Below are positions 14,452 to 26,346 of a stretch of 64,000 bases of DNA, piece after piece (the stretch's first letter is position 1; the number at the start of each line of letters is the position of its first letter). The DNA lies in contig NC_086250.1 of assembly GCF_021018805.1 (NCBI RefSeq), positions 68,025,322 through 68,089,321 of the forward strand, written 5' to 3'. Position numbers and translations under genes: made by a program. Source of the stretch: Prinia subflava. Its lineage: Eukaryota; Chordata; Aves; Passeriformes; Cisticolidae. The notes beneath the pieces are model-generated. The model worked only from the letters and a program-made list of their open reading frames with translations. It made no database searches and was not told where the DNA came from.

Positions 14452-14524
14452 ATGATTCAAGTGCTGCAGATTGTAAAGGATCTGGTGTCGCCAGCAAGAC
14501 GGAGAGCAGATGCTGCCAGGAAAG
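14452..14524 (+). CDS. USP6NL: USP6NL, probable alternative first coding exon
   Basis: The sequence shows an ATG at 14452, an in-frame TAA stop three codons upstream at 14443-14445, 24 open codons, then one extra base before a good donor (gtaaga at 14525). The peptide begins MIQVLQIVKDLV and ends in a basic stretch, RRRADAARK. The single leftover G joins the GT that opens the exon at 42900 to make a glycine codon, so the two exons splice in frame and lead directly into conserved USP6NL sequence. A strong donor, an upstream stop, matching phase and a CpG cluster about 300-650 bp upstream together suggest an alternative first coding exon. The human protein as I recall it starts MNSDQD, so this bird form would carry a different N-terminus about 25 residues longer. 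The 5' limit of the exon and any untranslated part are not defined. The join is inferred; no transcript was seen. Confidence 0.62.
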
Positions 14525-14805
14525 GTAAGAGCAGTTCTGGGATATGCTCGGTGTTCTCAGTGACTTGCTGTGAATCAGAAATATTTTGGAGTTTGCTTGT
14601 AGTTAAATTGCAGACTTGATGCTTAAAAATGCTCTTTGTTGTGGCACATACAGCTGCCATAATTTGGTTTAGAACTATATTAAGCCTAATTATTATCGTT
14701 TTTGCAACTGCTGCTTTCCCAAAGTGAATCCCAGTGACGTTTATTGTGCTGAAAATTGAGTTTGTCAGCATCTGTAACTGCTACTGTTGTACTGAATGTT
14801 TTCCT

Positions 14806-14825
14806 GTTTTGTTTTGTTTTGTTTT
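14806..14825. repeat. (GTTTT)4 simple repeat
   Basis: Four perfect GTTTT units, a short microsatellite about 280 bp inside intron 1. Confidence 0.9.
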
Positions 14826-17800
14826 TATGGTAAAAATATTTTTGTTGTCAGGAGAGCTCAGGTTGTGAAAATAGCAGTTGTATTCTGTGTAATCCCATCA
14901 AAATAGTTTTTAAAGTCTTAATGCTCTAAAAAAATAGGCTTCTTTAGTGCTGATGGAAATGAGACTGGAAGTACACAGCTGCACTGCTGCCTAGGTTTTA
15001 CAATTAGATTTTTTCTAGATTGCAACTGACTTCAAAATTCAAAATGCCTCTTGCAAGTGTATAAAAAACTACTTGAAATAATCAATGATTGTTTGAATGC
15101 AATTGATGTTAAATGCTGTTCTTGTTTACTTCAGTGTGTTGAACGTTGGTTTTTTCTTTGCTAAAGTAATGCCATCTTTTGTAGTATCGGGCACACATAT
15201 CTAATGAGGGACTGATTAAACACTTCTTTTGTCTTTTACATCTTAATTATTTGCAACTGCTAAATCTTTGGTTTGTAGAGGAACTAAGTAATTTGTAGGG
15301 ATAACTTAAAAATTTCATTCCTTTCTTACTAGAATTAATTTTCTAGGACCAGTTTATTTTGTATTGAATAGATTGTGAATAATTTAGGATTTACAGCATC
15401 TGCCTGTTACTGTGTCTTTTTTTTTTTGTTCTGCTCTTACATGTAATTTGTGGCTGTAGGCCAGTACATTTATTTCAAACCAAGTAACATCAGGCTGCTC
15501 TAATTATAACAAGTCAGTTAATGAAACACCTCTGTAAGTAAACAAAAGGAGTGAAGAGAGAACTGGGCTCAGCTCTTACCCTCTTATTCTGAAAGAAAAA
15601 AAGATAAGCTTCCTAATTACTTCCTTAGATTTTGCAGTGATTGGTTGAACATCCCTCCCAAGAATTGTATAGTTTCATCCCAGTGAATTACTGGACTTGA
15701 GCACTGTTCACTGTTCAGTTCTGATTTGTGCTGCTTCCAGAGAAGGATGAAGGGGGTGGAAGTTGTACTTGTCTGTTCTGCAATACTTCAGTCAGGCAGG
15801 GTTTTTATAGAACTACTGTAAGGACTGTTAAAAAAGATACAACATGGAAACCAAAAAAAAATTTATTTATAGGAACAGATTCAATGGAGTTGAAAGGGAA
15901 AGCTTTGAAGAACATGAGGAAATGCTCTTTCTAAGTTCTAAAGCTTTCAGGATTGGGTTTTTTTTCTGTTTGTTTTACTCCCTTGGTGAAAGACATTAAT
16001 TTTGGTCAATGTTTGGGTGGTATTCTCAAGCTGCTACTAACTGAGCTGATGAGGTGTCAGCTCTTACAGAATCTGGTTGTGCATTTTGACAAGCAGTAAC
16101 AACATCTTAACATTAAAAACATTCAAGTATTCCGAAGAAAACATTTACAAAAGATGCAAAGTGCTGACAGGTTCTGGTGATCGATACAGTAATTTGAGTA
16201 GACATTAGGTTTTCTTCTTCACAGCATGCAGCGTTGGGCATCTGGTGTACATGAAGGGCTGTATTCTGCAGAAATGACTCATTCTCAGTATTGTTCTCAG
16301 TAAATGGAAAAATGGACTTGTAAAAAAAGAGTTGCTAGGAAGCCCACTGTGAATGTGAGGTGAGTCCGCTGAGAAGTGAGGGATGAGGTGTGAAGTATTT
16401 ACCAAAGTGCTTTCAAATTGGTGTTACTAAACTCTAAAGATCTTAAGTCCCACACTTCAGGTGCATCCTCCTCTTTCCCTTTAAAAAGTGTTTTCATTAG
16501 AATATAATTTCTTGGGAGGTAAATAAATGTTACAAAGGAGCACAGTGTATTAATTGCATATTTCATATGTAGTATCAAGTTAAAAACTTCTTTAAGACTG
16601 AAGGTCCTAACCAAGTAACTGCTTTTGTAAATAGCACGTAAGGCTGAGGGGAAAGGATTCCTCTGCCCTCCAATTTTCCCAAGATTTATTTTCAGACTAA
16701 GGCTTAGAAGCACAGTTAATAGCTAAGAGAGTGTCTTTTTGCATCCATCATTCAAAAGCAGAAGCTTGTTATAAGGTTTGCAGTAAGCACAGCTACGATG
16801 GAGATGAAAATTCAGTCCCTGCAGAGGAAATTCCTGCAGAATGCAGTTTAAAGGAACCCCATTACTAATGCTTCATGAGTTGAAATGTGGATTTAATGGG
16901 GTAGCTGAAGAGCCTGACAGAGTTGCGCAGTCTAATTTTGGTTTTTTATGGGCCAGTCTATTTTCACTGTGGCCATGACCTATGCCGCAGGTTAAGTTTT
17001 AATTAAAAATTAAATTTTCTCTGTCATAAGAGATTGATAAATAGGTGGTTTACAAGGACTAAATCCCACAAATAGTCAAGCAGTGTGAGCATGAGTGTCC
17101 ACCTTGTCTCTCAGTGCAAGACCTGTGGTTCTGGTTTTGTCTTCAGTCTTTGGCTGCTGCAGCTGACATCAGAAAATCCTTCAGGAGGCCTGGGAGTCTT
17201 GCTTAGTGAATACCTGAAGTGAGCTAAACAGTAGGTTTTGATTTATAATGTCTCACATTTCCATTCAATTTTTAATCTTGTGCTGTTTAAAAATTCAATT
17301 ACGCATTTTTTTTTTAGGAAAGAAAAGTTCTGTAATTGTTTTCCATAGTCTTCCAATTGCAATGAAGCTGAGTGTGTAAAGTTTGTTGTTTGGCTTTTAT
17401 GGATTTAGTTTTTGGGAAACTCCAGATCCTTATCATATTTAGATAATATCAGTTTCATTAGAGGAAAAAATTGCCACAAATCATTTTTTTGTCAGAGGGG
17501 TAAACTTTACATGTCCTGTAAGTCTGAAGGTAAACATGGTGAAGAAATTTAAGTGGCTGCCATTATTTTATTTATAAAATTGAAAGTCTGCTTAGAATAA
17601 AATGGTAAATCATGCCAGTATAAAATTCTCTTGACAAGCATTCTAATTTGAAGCCAAACATTTTATGAGATCTGAAACCTTTCTGAATTTTAAAAAGTAG
17701 TTCAAACGTTACTTGTCTTAGAGAAATCCATGTCGAGTATAAATCTACTAATTATTTTCTTCTTTTCCATCACTAAAATTCTGGTTTAAAATTATTGAAG

Positions 17801-17843
17801 AAATATTCATGTTTACTTCTTTACTCTCTTCTTCCTCTTACAG

Positions 17844-18090
17844 ATGGCTTCAGCAGAACTTAATTAGCGAGCATCACCTTGATGTTAGGATATAAAAAGA
17901 GACATTGTATTAAAACACTTCTAGCAGATGGGACAACTAAATTGAACTCACAGAATTAAAAAGAGATGCAAGTATTTCAGTGTGAGAGAGAGAGAAACTT
18001 GAGAGAAAACTGTTTGATTTCTTCTTTGTAATGGAATGCAAGAGGAGGGGCATATGTTTGGTCACTCCACTGTTTGGGCCTTCAAGTTAT
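17844..18090 (+). other. Possible non-coding or poison exon in intron 1
   Basis: A strong acceptor (about 24 bases almost wholly pyrimidine, ending ttacag at 17843) is followed 247 bp later by a full donor core, gtaagt at 18091. The stretch has an ATG directly at its start but a stop after seven codons. Inclusion between the 14452 and 42900 exons would break the USP6NL frame. Strong decoy splice pairs are common in long introns, so this may never be used. Confidence 0.2.
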
Positions 18091-21000
18091 GTAAGTGTTG
18101 GGCTAGCCAAGGATAACTGTGTTTAAATTCATTAAATAAATGATGCTTGGGAAGTTGCTGCCTGGATTCAGTGCAGACAGCACTGTGGTGGTACCTTGTA
18201 TTTCAGACTTACCCTTGACAAGAAATGAGCAGAGGTTTGTGGTCTGTTTCTGTGAGCATGGACTAAGTTGTTCAGTTGCAAGATGGGGAAAATAAATAAA
18301 GGTCCCACATCAAGTAGTTGTCGTGTTTTCTCTTTACTTTGGTGATAGTAGAGGAAAAGTGTAGATAAATGAAGTGCATTCCATTGAGACATCTATTGAG
18401 ATATGGGAAACTTTCTTCAATCCTTTGATTTTTCCGTTTGTTGTAACATCTTTGCAAGGAAGGCTGAGAGGTTACCTGAATTTCTTATTTTACTTCTTCA
18501 TATAATACTGTTATAATCCAGGTTGAGTATTTTAACTGATAAATGCTGGATTAGAAGGAAAGGTTTCTTTAGACTCCTATACCTATCCTTGAATTACTTC
18601 ATTTTTTAAAGGAGACTGGCCAGAAGAGCCAAGTTAATAAAAATTAATGAGCTCTTCAGTGAGCTGCAAGCAGGGAGTTAAATCTAGGTGGTTTTTTTTT
18701 TGGTCATTAAATAGGAAATTCTGCCCAGAGCAGTCAAGATAATGTATTGTAGTCTGCAGCTCATCAGCACCAAGTACACAGCTTCAATTCATAATTTACT
18801 GTGACAAAGTTTCTACAGTTTGACAGAATTTAACTGTATTTCAACAGTTCTGACATTATTTGTGCTGAAGTTTCAGCTGTGGTTTCACAAATAATTAATA
18901 CTGGCAGAAATTACTCCTGCCTTGCCTCTGCTGCTCACTTGGCCTCTTCTTCATCCCAGTTCAAATCCCCACACTGTTTCTTCTGCGTTTGTGTAGCCAT
19001 GCAGGGGTTTGGAGGGGGACACTGTACTCTGCATTCTTGTGGAGCTACTGTTGATCACTTTAACTAATCCACTGCTGGTGCAGCTCCCCAAGGCTGAGCT
19101 CCAAGGAGGGGCCAGCAGGGGGATGTGAGGGAATCCATGGGCACAGCCTTCCTTCACTGGGACCAGTGGCCCAGGCTAGTGGGAAATGCTGGTGGGACTT
19201 CCTTCTGCTGGACCATGAGGGATTCACCTCAGGATGATACAGTCACAAGCAAGTAATAATACAGCTGGATCAGTGCATAGCTGGACACACAGTGACTCAT
19301 CCAGAGTGTTTTTACACTTTTTACATTTTAAAATTACCTAATATACTCCATTTCTATGGCTGGCATTTGTTATGTCTCACTTCAAATAGTAGTAACTTTC
19401 ATGTGTTACACATACAATAGTGGCTTTTCTATTGAATGTCTTATCCTGATATTTTATTACCTTTTTACTTTGTTTGAAATTTTCTTCTCTTTTGTGTGAT
19501 GCCAGCTGCAGTGATTAAGAAAGGTCCTGGTGCTGCTGCACCATATGTAGCTGTTAATGGCTTACTTTAGTGGCTGTGCATTTGGTTATTAGGTAGGTAG
19601 CATCATTAAACAAAGTCTGCTGATGTTGTGTCTTGGGAATTGGTCTGTGGCACAACAAAATTAATACAGACAGCTCGAATTCATTTAGCTATGGAGGAAC
19701 TGCAGAGAAAAGCACTACTTGCACTCTCTTTGTGTAGTAATGTTAGTGACCTGAAATGAGCTAATTTACAGGCAGGTAAGCACAGCAAAGGCAACTCCTC
19801 TTCAACTTCTTACCTTGATTTGTTATTCTAGTGTGTCTTGGGGTTATTTTTGGGAAGGTGTGACTCCAAACCTGTGAACTGTCAACTGTCATATTGTCAA
19901 TAATCCTGAAATACAATTTTAGTGTTCTTACTTGTAGCACGTGGGAAATGTGTGAGCTTAATGTAAAATATTCCTATACAAGTAGGCTTGAAAAAGAAGC
20001 AAGAGTAGGGAAGAGTGGAGTAGGGTAATGGGAAGAGCACAGCAGGCTTGCAGAGATGTTTCTGCTAGATGGGACAGAAATCCAGTTCTGTATACATCAG
20101 CACAGCTGTTTTGGCATCACTGAAGCTTATCTGATTTACTGTGTGGGATCTGCAAACCCTGTCCTGCTTTCACTGCAGCAGGAGGCACCTGGCAGCTGGG
20201 TGAAAAGACCAGCTGAAAACAAGGTGGATTTGTTGGGTTCCTTGAAAGAAGACGACAATTAATGATTCATTCAAGTTTTTGCTTAACATTTGGGAAGATT
20301 GAATTGCCTGGTTTTGAGCTCGAGCTGGTAGGATGAGTGTGTTTGGTTTTCTGGTTTCAGTGATACTGCAGCTGAGACAAAGATTCTGTGTTGCCTGAGG
20401 CGTTTGTCCGCTTGTTTGCAGTAGAGCCAAGATCTCAACCCTGGATCTGAACATGTTCAAAAAGGTGTTTGTACCCTGTGTCTTTCATTCTCTACTGGCC
20501 CTTGTACTTCTATCAGTGTATCAGTAGTTGTAAATTTTACAACTAAGACATTTTAGTTTTGGTTTGGAGACTTTTGAAAAAAGGCTGGGAAGCTCTGCCT
20601 GAAGGATATGGGAAAACCAGCCACATTCTCAGTCTTGCATTTTCATAGTTCAGGTGAACATATTTTTCTGATCTTGATTTTTGTGAGATGCCAGTTGTGC
20701 ATATGCTGGTTTCAATCATGTAAAACATTTTTCTTCTTGTTGACTGTCAAAGGGTAATTCTGATGTTATTTTACATGAGCAAGTATATTCCTTTCCTTGA
20801 AGAAAAGCTTTTGCTGTTGAGATGTGCACACTTCAAGCAGTGAGGGATCATCTAATTTTTTTTTTTTGTGTTAAGTTCTTAAGTTTTCAGTGTTTTATCC
20901 TCATGCTTATGGAATTTAGACTCCAATGTTATATATGAATGCTGATGTCCATGTTTGTTAATTGGGAAGCTGGTAGAGAATTTATTTAAAAAGCTTAAAA

Positions 21001-24000
21001 AAGGACAGATTTTTTGTTAAATTGCAGTGGATACGACTAAGCAGTGGTGCAGATATAAATGCTAATGTTTGCCTGTTTGTTTTCAATAACTTAAAATGTG
21101 GTGAATATTTCAGAGTGACATGGTCTCAGCTGGACGTTTTCTGCAACAAGTAATCATAGCAGTTGGGTGGTTTAGGCAGTGCTTTGGTATATATTGACAT
21201 TCACAACTTCCATGCACATCTTACCTGGCTTCTTCAAAGTACTTTTGTCCTGTTGAGCTTCTAGCTCTTTTGGTATGGCTTATAAAGAAAACATCCAGAC
21301 TTCTCCAATTGGCTATCAAAACATTTTTTTTTAGTTAATCCTGTCTAACAGCAAATAAAAATATTGGTTTTTCAGTGAATTAGCTTCCACTATTTCGTCC
21401 TCCTCATTGCAAGTCCAAGCAGTTTCTTCTAAAGGAAATTATCTGTCAGCATTAGTATTAAACTATCTATAAAAATGTTAATTTGAACTGAATTTCCAGA
21501 TCAAACAGAAAACTTAATTAATTAGTCAGTTAATTAAATTCTTGGTGGAAATGAGAAAATAAGTACACAGATGCCCAAGACTGCTGCTGTCTCCTTGCTT
21601 ATAAAGCAGCTAACGAAGCATTTTTAGCAATACCTGGAGGGGGCAGCTCCTTGGTGCAAATAATTTCCTCAAGGAACACATTCTCTCCCTTCTGTTTCAT
21701 GTCCCAGGTGATGCAGGTTTTTCCCCTGCTGTTGTTTTCTGTATCATTATTACATGTCAGCACAAATAAAAGGAAATAGATGTGCAGACACTTGATTGCA
21801 CACTCTTCTCTCCAGGAGATGGGCACAATTCCTGTGTCAGGTGTCACGGTCACTTAACTCTGCAGCCCAGGCTGGAGTATAAATGTTGGGACCTTCCCCA
21901 AGGGCTCCATGTGTGCACGTGGGCTTTGGTGTAAAATGAGTCTGGGCTGACTGGCCACAGCTCTGTGAGCAGATTCTGCCCACGTGGAGAAGCTCATGGA
22001 TACTCAGCTTGTGGACTTTGGATACTCCTGTTTGCCAGTTACCACTGCTGGGTTTAAGGTGCTCTCTACTTCCGCTGGGAACAGCTCGAGTGCACACTTC
22101 ACATGGAATTGGTGGTTTGAGCAATAACTGCAGGATAAGATTTCCCTGTTCCTTTAATCTCAGGGCTCTGAAGACCTCAGGAGTTTTGTTGCTTTTAAGC
22201 CAGGTATCACCCTGATTGACACAGTTTAAACCGTACTTCCTTGGGCAGTGAGAGCTGTGTGCTGCAGTTGATATTTTTCCCTCACTTCCCACTGTGTGTG
22301 TGGTACTGGGTTTGTTGTTTGTTTAGTGTGTTGTTTTTTTCTTTGTTTAACAGTAATTTTTTTTGTGCGGCGCTGTTGTGCTTTCTGAACAACACATTAT
22401 CACGATCTGGATGCTCCCCTCCTATGGCACATTAGACACTGGACAGTTACAGTCTAATGCAGATATTAATGAAATGTAAGCGAAATACTAGGAAAAGCAG
22501 ACTCCTTATTTCCCTGTGGTTTAATGCATCATTGAAAAATAGGTTTCTGTTAAAGGATCTAAAAATCAAATGTCTTTTTCTTAGCATTCATGCTATGGTG
22601 GTGTAAGTGATGGCTGCACCTTTTCTTCCTTGCACCACTGCAGGCACCAGTAGTATCTGGAGTGTTCAAATGTAACCTTTCTGCCTCTTTTTTTCCAAAA
22701 GCAAATAGCAAAGTCCTGTAAATTTTGTGAGCAAATCAGATCACAAAGAGGTTTCTGCATTTATCAGCTGGCAAATATTTTTATTCCCTGGAAAATGAAG
22801 GGAAAATCAGTTGCTTTTTCTTTTCCTTGATTTTTAGATGAGACGTTTTTCTTTTGAGGTCTACCTGATATATCAGCCAAGGTGAATATGTAAGCACTGG
22901 AAGAGGAACCTGAGTGTGAACAGGCAAGTTTCACCGTATCACTATGTGCTATTTTTTCCCCAAAATATTACGACTACAGGGCACTCTCCAAGCCCTTTTT
23001 TATCTCAACTTAGTCAGAAATATCTTTCAGAGGTTAAGGCTGAGTTTCAGATTTATTTTTTTTGGAAAGAAAAATTCTTCAAGGTTTTAATTAATAATTT
23101 TGGTTTACTGATTCCTGTCACAGTTAGAATGGAAATGAAGTTTTTGTTGCTAAGCCTCATTTTTTGAGTGGGAAATAGCAGGAGTCTGAAGGACACGGTT
23201 ATAATGCAGTTCACAGGTCTCAGCTGGAATGTGAGAAGTTGCCTTGATCTGAGACTTCCTCTTGCTGATAGAAAAGGAAATACTGTTTGTGCTAATGAAG
23301 GGACTTCGGTAACTTGAATATGCTGTGATCTCACCTAGAGAAATATTTTCTGTTTCATTTCAAGTGACATTGTTTGGATTGGTGGAACAATTCCTCATCA
23401 CTTTCAAGTGTTGGGTATTCCTGGGATGCTTCCAGGGCTCCCCAGTGTGCAGTGTACTGCTGATTTCAGGCGTTGCACTTTGCTGTGTGATGTAGAAATG
23501 GTTGTACTATTGCTCTGTGTCCTAATTTTCTTCCTCCTATCAAGAAAAAACCTGACTAATCCTTTCCTTTTTCTGATGACAGCTGTATGTTGAAAAGATT
23601 TTTAAATGTTTTGAAAAATTTCCCCATCTATGCTGCAGCTGCATCAAGTCTTGAAGCCACCGTGTCACATCAGTGGGTAAAAGAAAATGTTGTATTCACA
23701 GACTGTAGTGTGGATCACACATGGCACAAATCAAAGATATGTTTTTGTCAATTCTGTGCCGTGAATTAGTACCCTGGCTAGGTTTTGAAATACGTGGGAT
23801 GAATGCTACTCTGGAGCTTGCCAAATCTATAGATGAAAAAGAAAATAAGCTACACAGACTCCAATTCCCACTACTATTTAGTTTATAGGCATTGGAATGA
23901 CCTTCTAATCGGTGCAGTGATAATTGCCTGTTTTACATAATGTGCAAAGCTTTGCAGAGGAGTGTTTGTAGTGATGGAACATGTATTAAAAATCATTGTC

Positions 24001-24677
24001 TGGGAGCTAATAAGAATGTAAAGCCATTCTATAAATAGTGCAGATAAGCTCTAAAAGGAGGAATGAGCAAATATACTTAGGCAAATCAAAGGACAACTGT
24101 GCTGGGGCCCAGGCTGGGCATTTAACATAGCAGTGCCTCATGAGCTGTGTCCATGCTGGCAAGGAGCAGAGTGCAAAGCTGGGAGTCCAACATTCCTCTG
24201 TATTTTGGCATTTTTTTCCAGGCTAGATCAAACCTTGGCCTTATCCTTTGGGTAGAACGTAACTTGGAGGTAGGAGTGCATCTCCCAGATATTTGAACCT
24301 GGAAGGAATCCAGGTTTGCATACTTCCAGGTCTCTTCCCAGCACAAAGTGGAGAACAGTAAATAGAGATGATCTGGAGCTTTGCTCCTAAGCGCTCTTCC
24401 AATTTAGACTGAAATGCTATTTATAGAATTGCGTGGAACATCAGTAGTCTTTTATCCCAGATTTATGATCTTGGCATTGGATAGAATAGCCTAATGTGGT
24501 TTTTCTTGGAAATAAGTGGAATTTCTGGTAGGCTTGATATTTCAGGGGCAAAAACGGGATCAAGAGATTATGCACTAAGGCAATGAAGACTGACATTTAT
24601 GACTTGGGTTTCTATATGCTCTGCATCTTGAGATTAAGTGCTCATTTAATGGCAGAGTTTCTGTTTGGCCACTGTGC

Positions 24678-25452
24678 TGGGCTTACATGGCAAGGTTTTG
24701 GTAGCTGGGGCTGCCTGTGTGAGGAGAGGCCAGGATCTGTCCCGGGTTGGGCACAGCCAGACACGGCTTGCTCCAAAACAGGCCCATCCTTGGCCTTGGC
24801 TCATCAGTGAAGCTGCTGACACCTCTGAGATAAGATAGTTAAGAAATGCTAAAAACCACAGTGCAGCAGTTGTGAGAGAGAAGAGAGATAAAAACACTTG
24901 GGAATCAACCCTGCAGACCCCAAGGTCAGTGGAGCAGCAGGAGGAGGTGTTCAAGCACCAGAGCAGAGTCAGTGGCAGCTCTGGAGAAGCCCATGGTGAG
25001 GCAGCTGTGCCCCTGCAGCCCCTGCAGGTCCATGGAGGGAGCAGAGATCCACCTGTAGCCCCTGGAGAGCCCTTGCTGGAGCCTGAAGGGAGCTCCTGGC
25101 AGAAACTGTGGCCCTGGAAGAGAAGCCCACTCCAGGAGAGGTTTTCTGGCAGGAGCAGCAGCTTGTGAAGGACTGTGTCCCTTTGGAGGGACCCCGTGCT
25201 GGAGCATGGGAGAGTGTCAGGATTACAGGGCACCAAAGCCCAAGTGTTACGGGCTGACCTATACTATTTTTAATTGCCAGTAAATTAGTTTTCCCAAGCC
25301 AAGTAGGTTTTTCTCATGAGTGTAATTGGTGAGTGACCTCCCTGTTTATCTTGATCCATGAGCTTTTTTCCTCTTTTCTTCTCCCCCAGTGGAGTAGGAG
25401 TGGGAGCAGCTCAGTGGGCACCTGGCAGCCAGCCAAGGGTCAACCCACTGCA
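24678..25452 (+). mobile_element. Avian endogenous-retrovirus LTR, solo, plus orientation
   Basis: The stretch starts near tggcaaggttttggtagc and ends near gccagccaagggtcaaccca. It carries the features I know from a common bird LTR family: a leader with accctgcagaccccaaggtc, repeated units ending in GGAGCAG or similar, a region resembling the poly(A)-signal area (ccagtaaattagttttccc) and the U5 part with ttggtgagtgacctccctg and ttgatccatgagcttttt. It is about 775 bp with internal deletions in the repeat array. No gag, pol or env sequence flanks it. Its borders are approximate. A 196-codon minus-strand open frame across it (24646-25236) is a by-product of the GC-rich repeat. Confidence 0.75.
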
Positions 25453-26301
25453 GCAATGCTGAGGATATGGATAAACTGAAACTGTTCAAGCCTCTGTTCC
25501 TGTGAGTTCTCCCCAGTCCAGGGTCCCTGAAGCTTCCAGTGATGGCAGCATGAGCAAATTCAGCAGCTGGGCTTTTCTGTCCTGGGTTGCAGTGCACTCA
25601 CATGATCCTGTTTACCAGCTCTGCCCAGAGCAGTAACTTCCAGCAGAGCGGGAGACAAAGAGCAATGGTGTGGTCAACAAGCACTGTAAATCCAGGACTG
25701 GATGTCTGAATGATGTCCTCCTGCCTTTTCCTTTATGCTATTTTAATGTACTCCTAGGAAAAATCTGTGCTTATAAAAAAAAGTTAATAAGCTTGGTAAC
25801 ATTTCCAGCTACTGGTGTGTAGTAATTGGTTTTGAAACAGTATTTACTGGTATGCCAGTGGACATTTTTGAGCAATTTTGGCTGGTAAGTGTTAGAAATT
25901 CTAAAGTCATTGCTACCATTAGGAAATGTCAACAAATTATCCCTTGCATCCTAGCTGTGATATAATTTCATGATATGAGGAGCTTGGAGAAGAGATAATC
26001 AAGTTAGGGCTAATGAGAATCCACTTGAATGTGAGGGGGACAAGGGGACACAACATTGATTTGACATATCTGAATCATTCCTGCTGCTGTTGAATTCCTA
26101 TTTAATAGTTTGGTCTGGGCTTTGTTTATTTGACTAAGCTGCTGTGGCAATTCTGATTCCTTTTTAATCTCAAACAACTTTTCTGCAGTATTTTTTATTT
26201 TTCCTCTCAAACCTATTTTTACCTGCCTTTTATCTGTCATGCAGCTTTCATCAGTTGAGTTCAGAGTTCTGATTGGTGGGGAAACCTTTGTTTCCAATTA
26301 A

Positions 26302-26346
26302 AAAACAAAACCAAAACAACAACAAAAAAACCCACCCCAAAAAACG
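26302..26346. repeat. A-rich low-complexity stretch
   Basis: About 45 bases of A interrupted by C, of the AAAAAC/AAC type. I see no element upstream for which it would be a tail. Confidence 0.75.

Noticed and set aside
24646..25236. 196-codon minus-strand open frame
   Set aside because: It lies across a GC-rich LTR and encodes low-complexity sequence with no known family; it is a shadow of the repeat.
26302..26346. A-rich stretch as the tail of a processed retrocopy
   Set aside because: The preceding sequence shows no coding homology and no target duplication.
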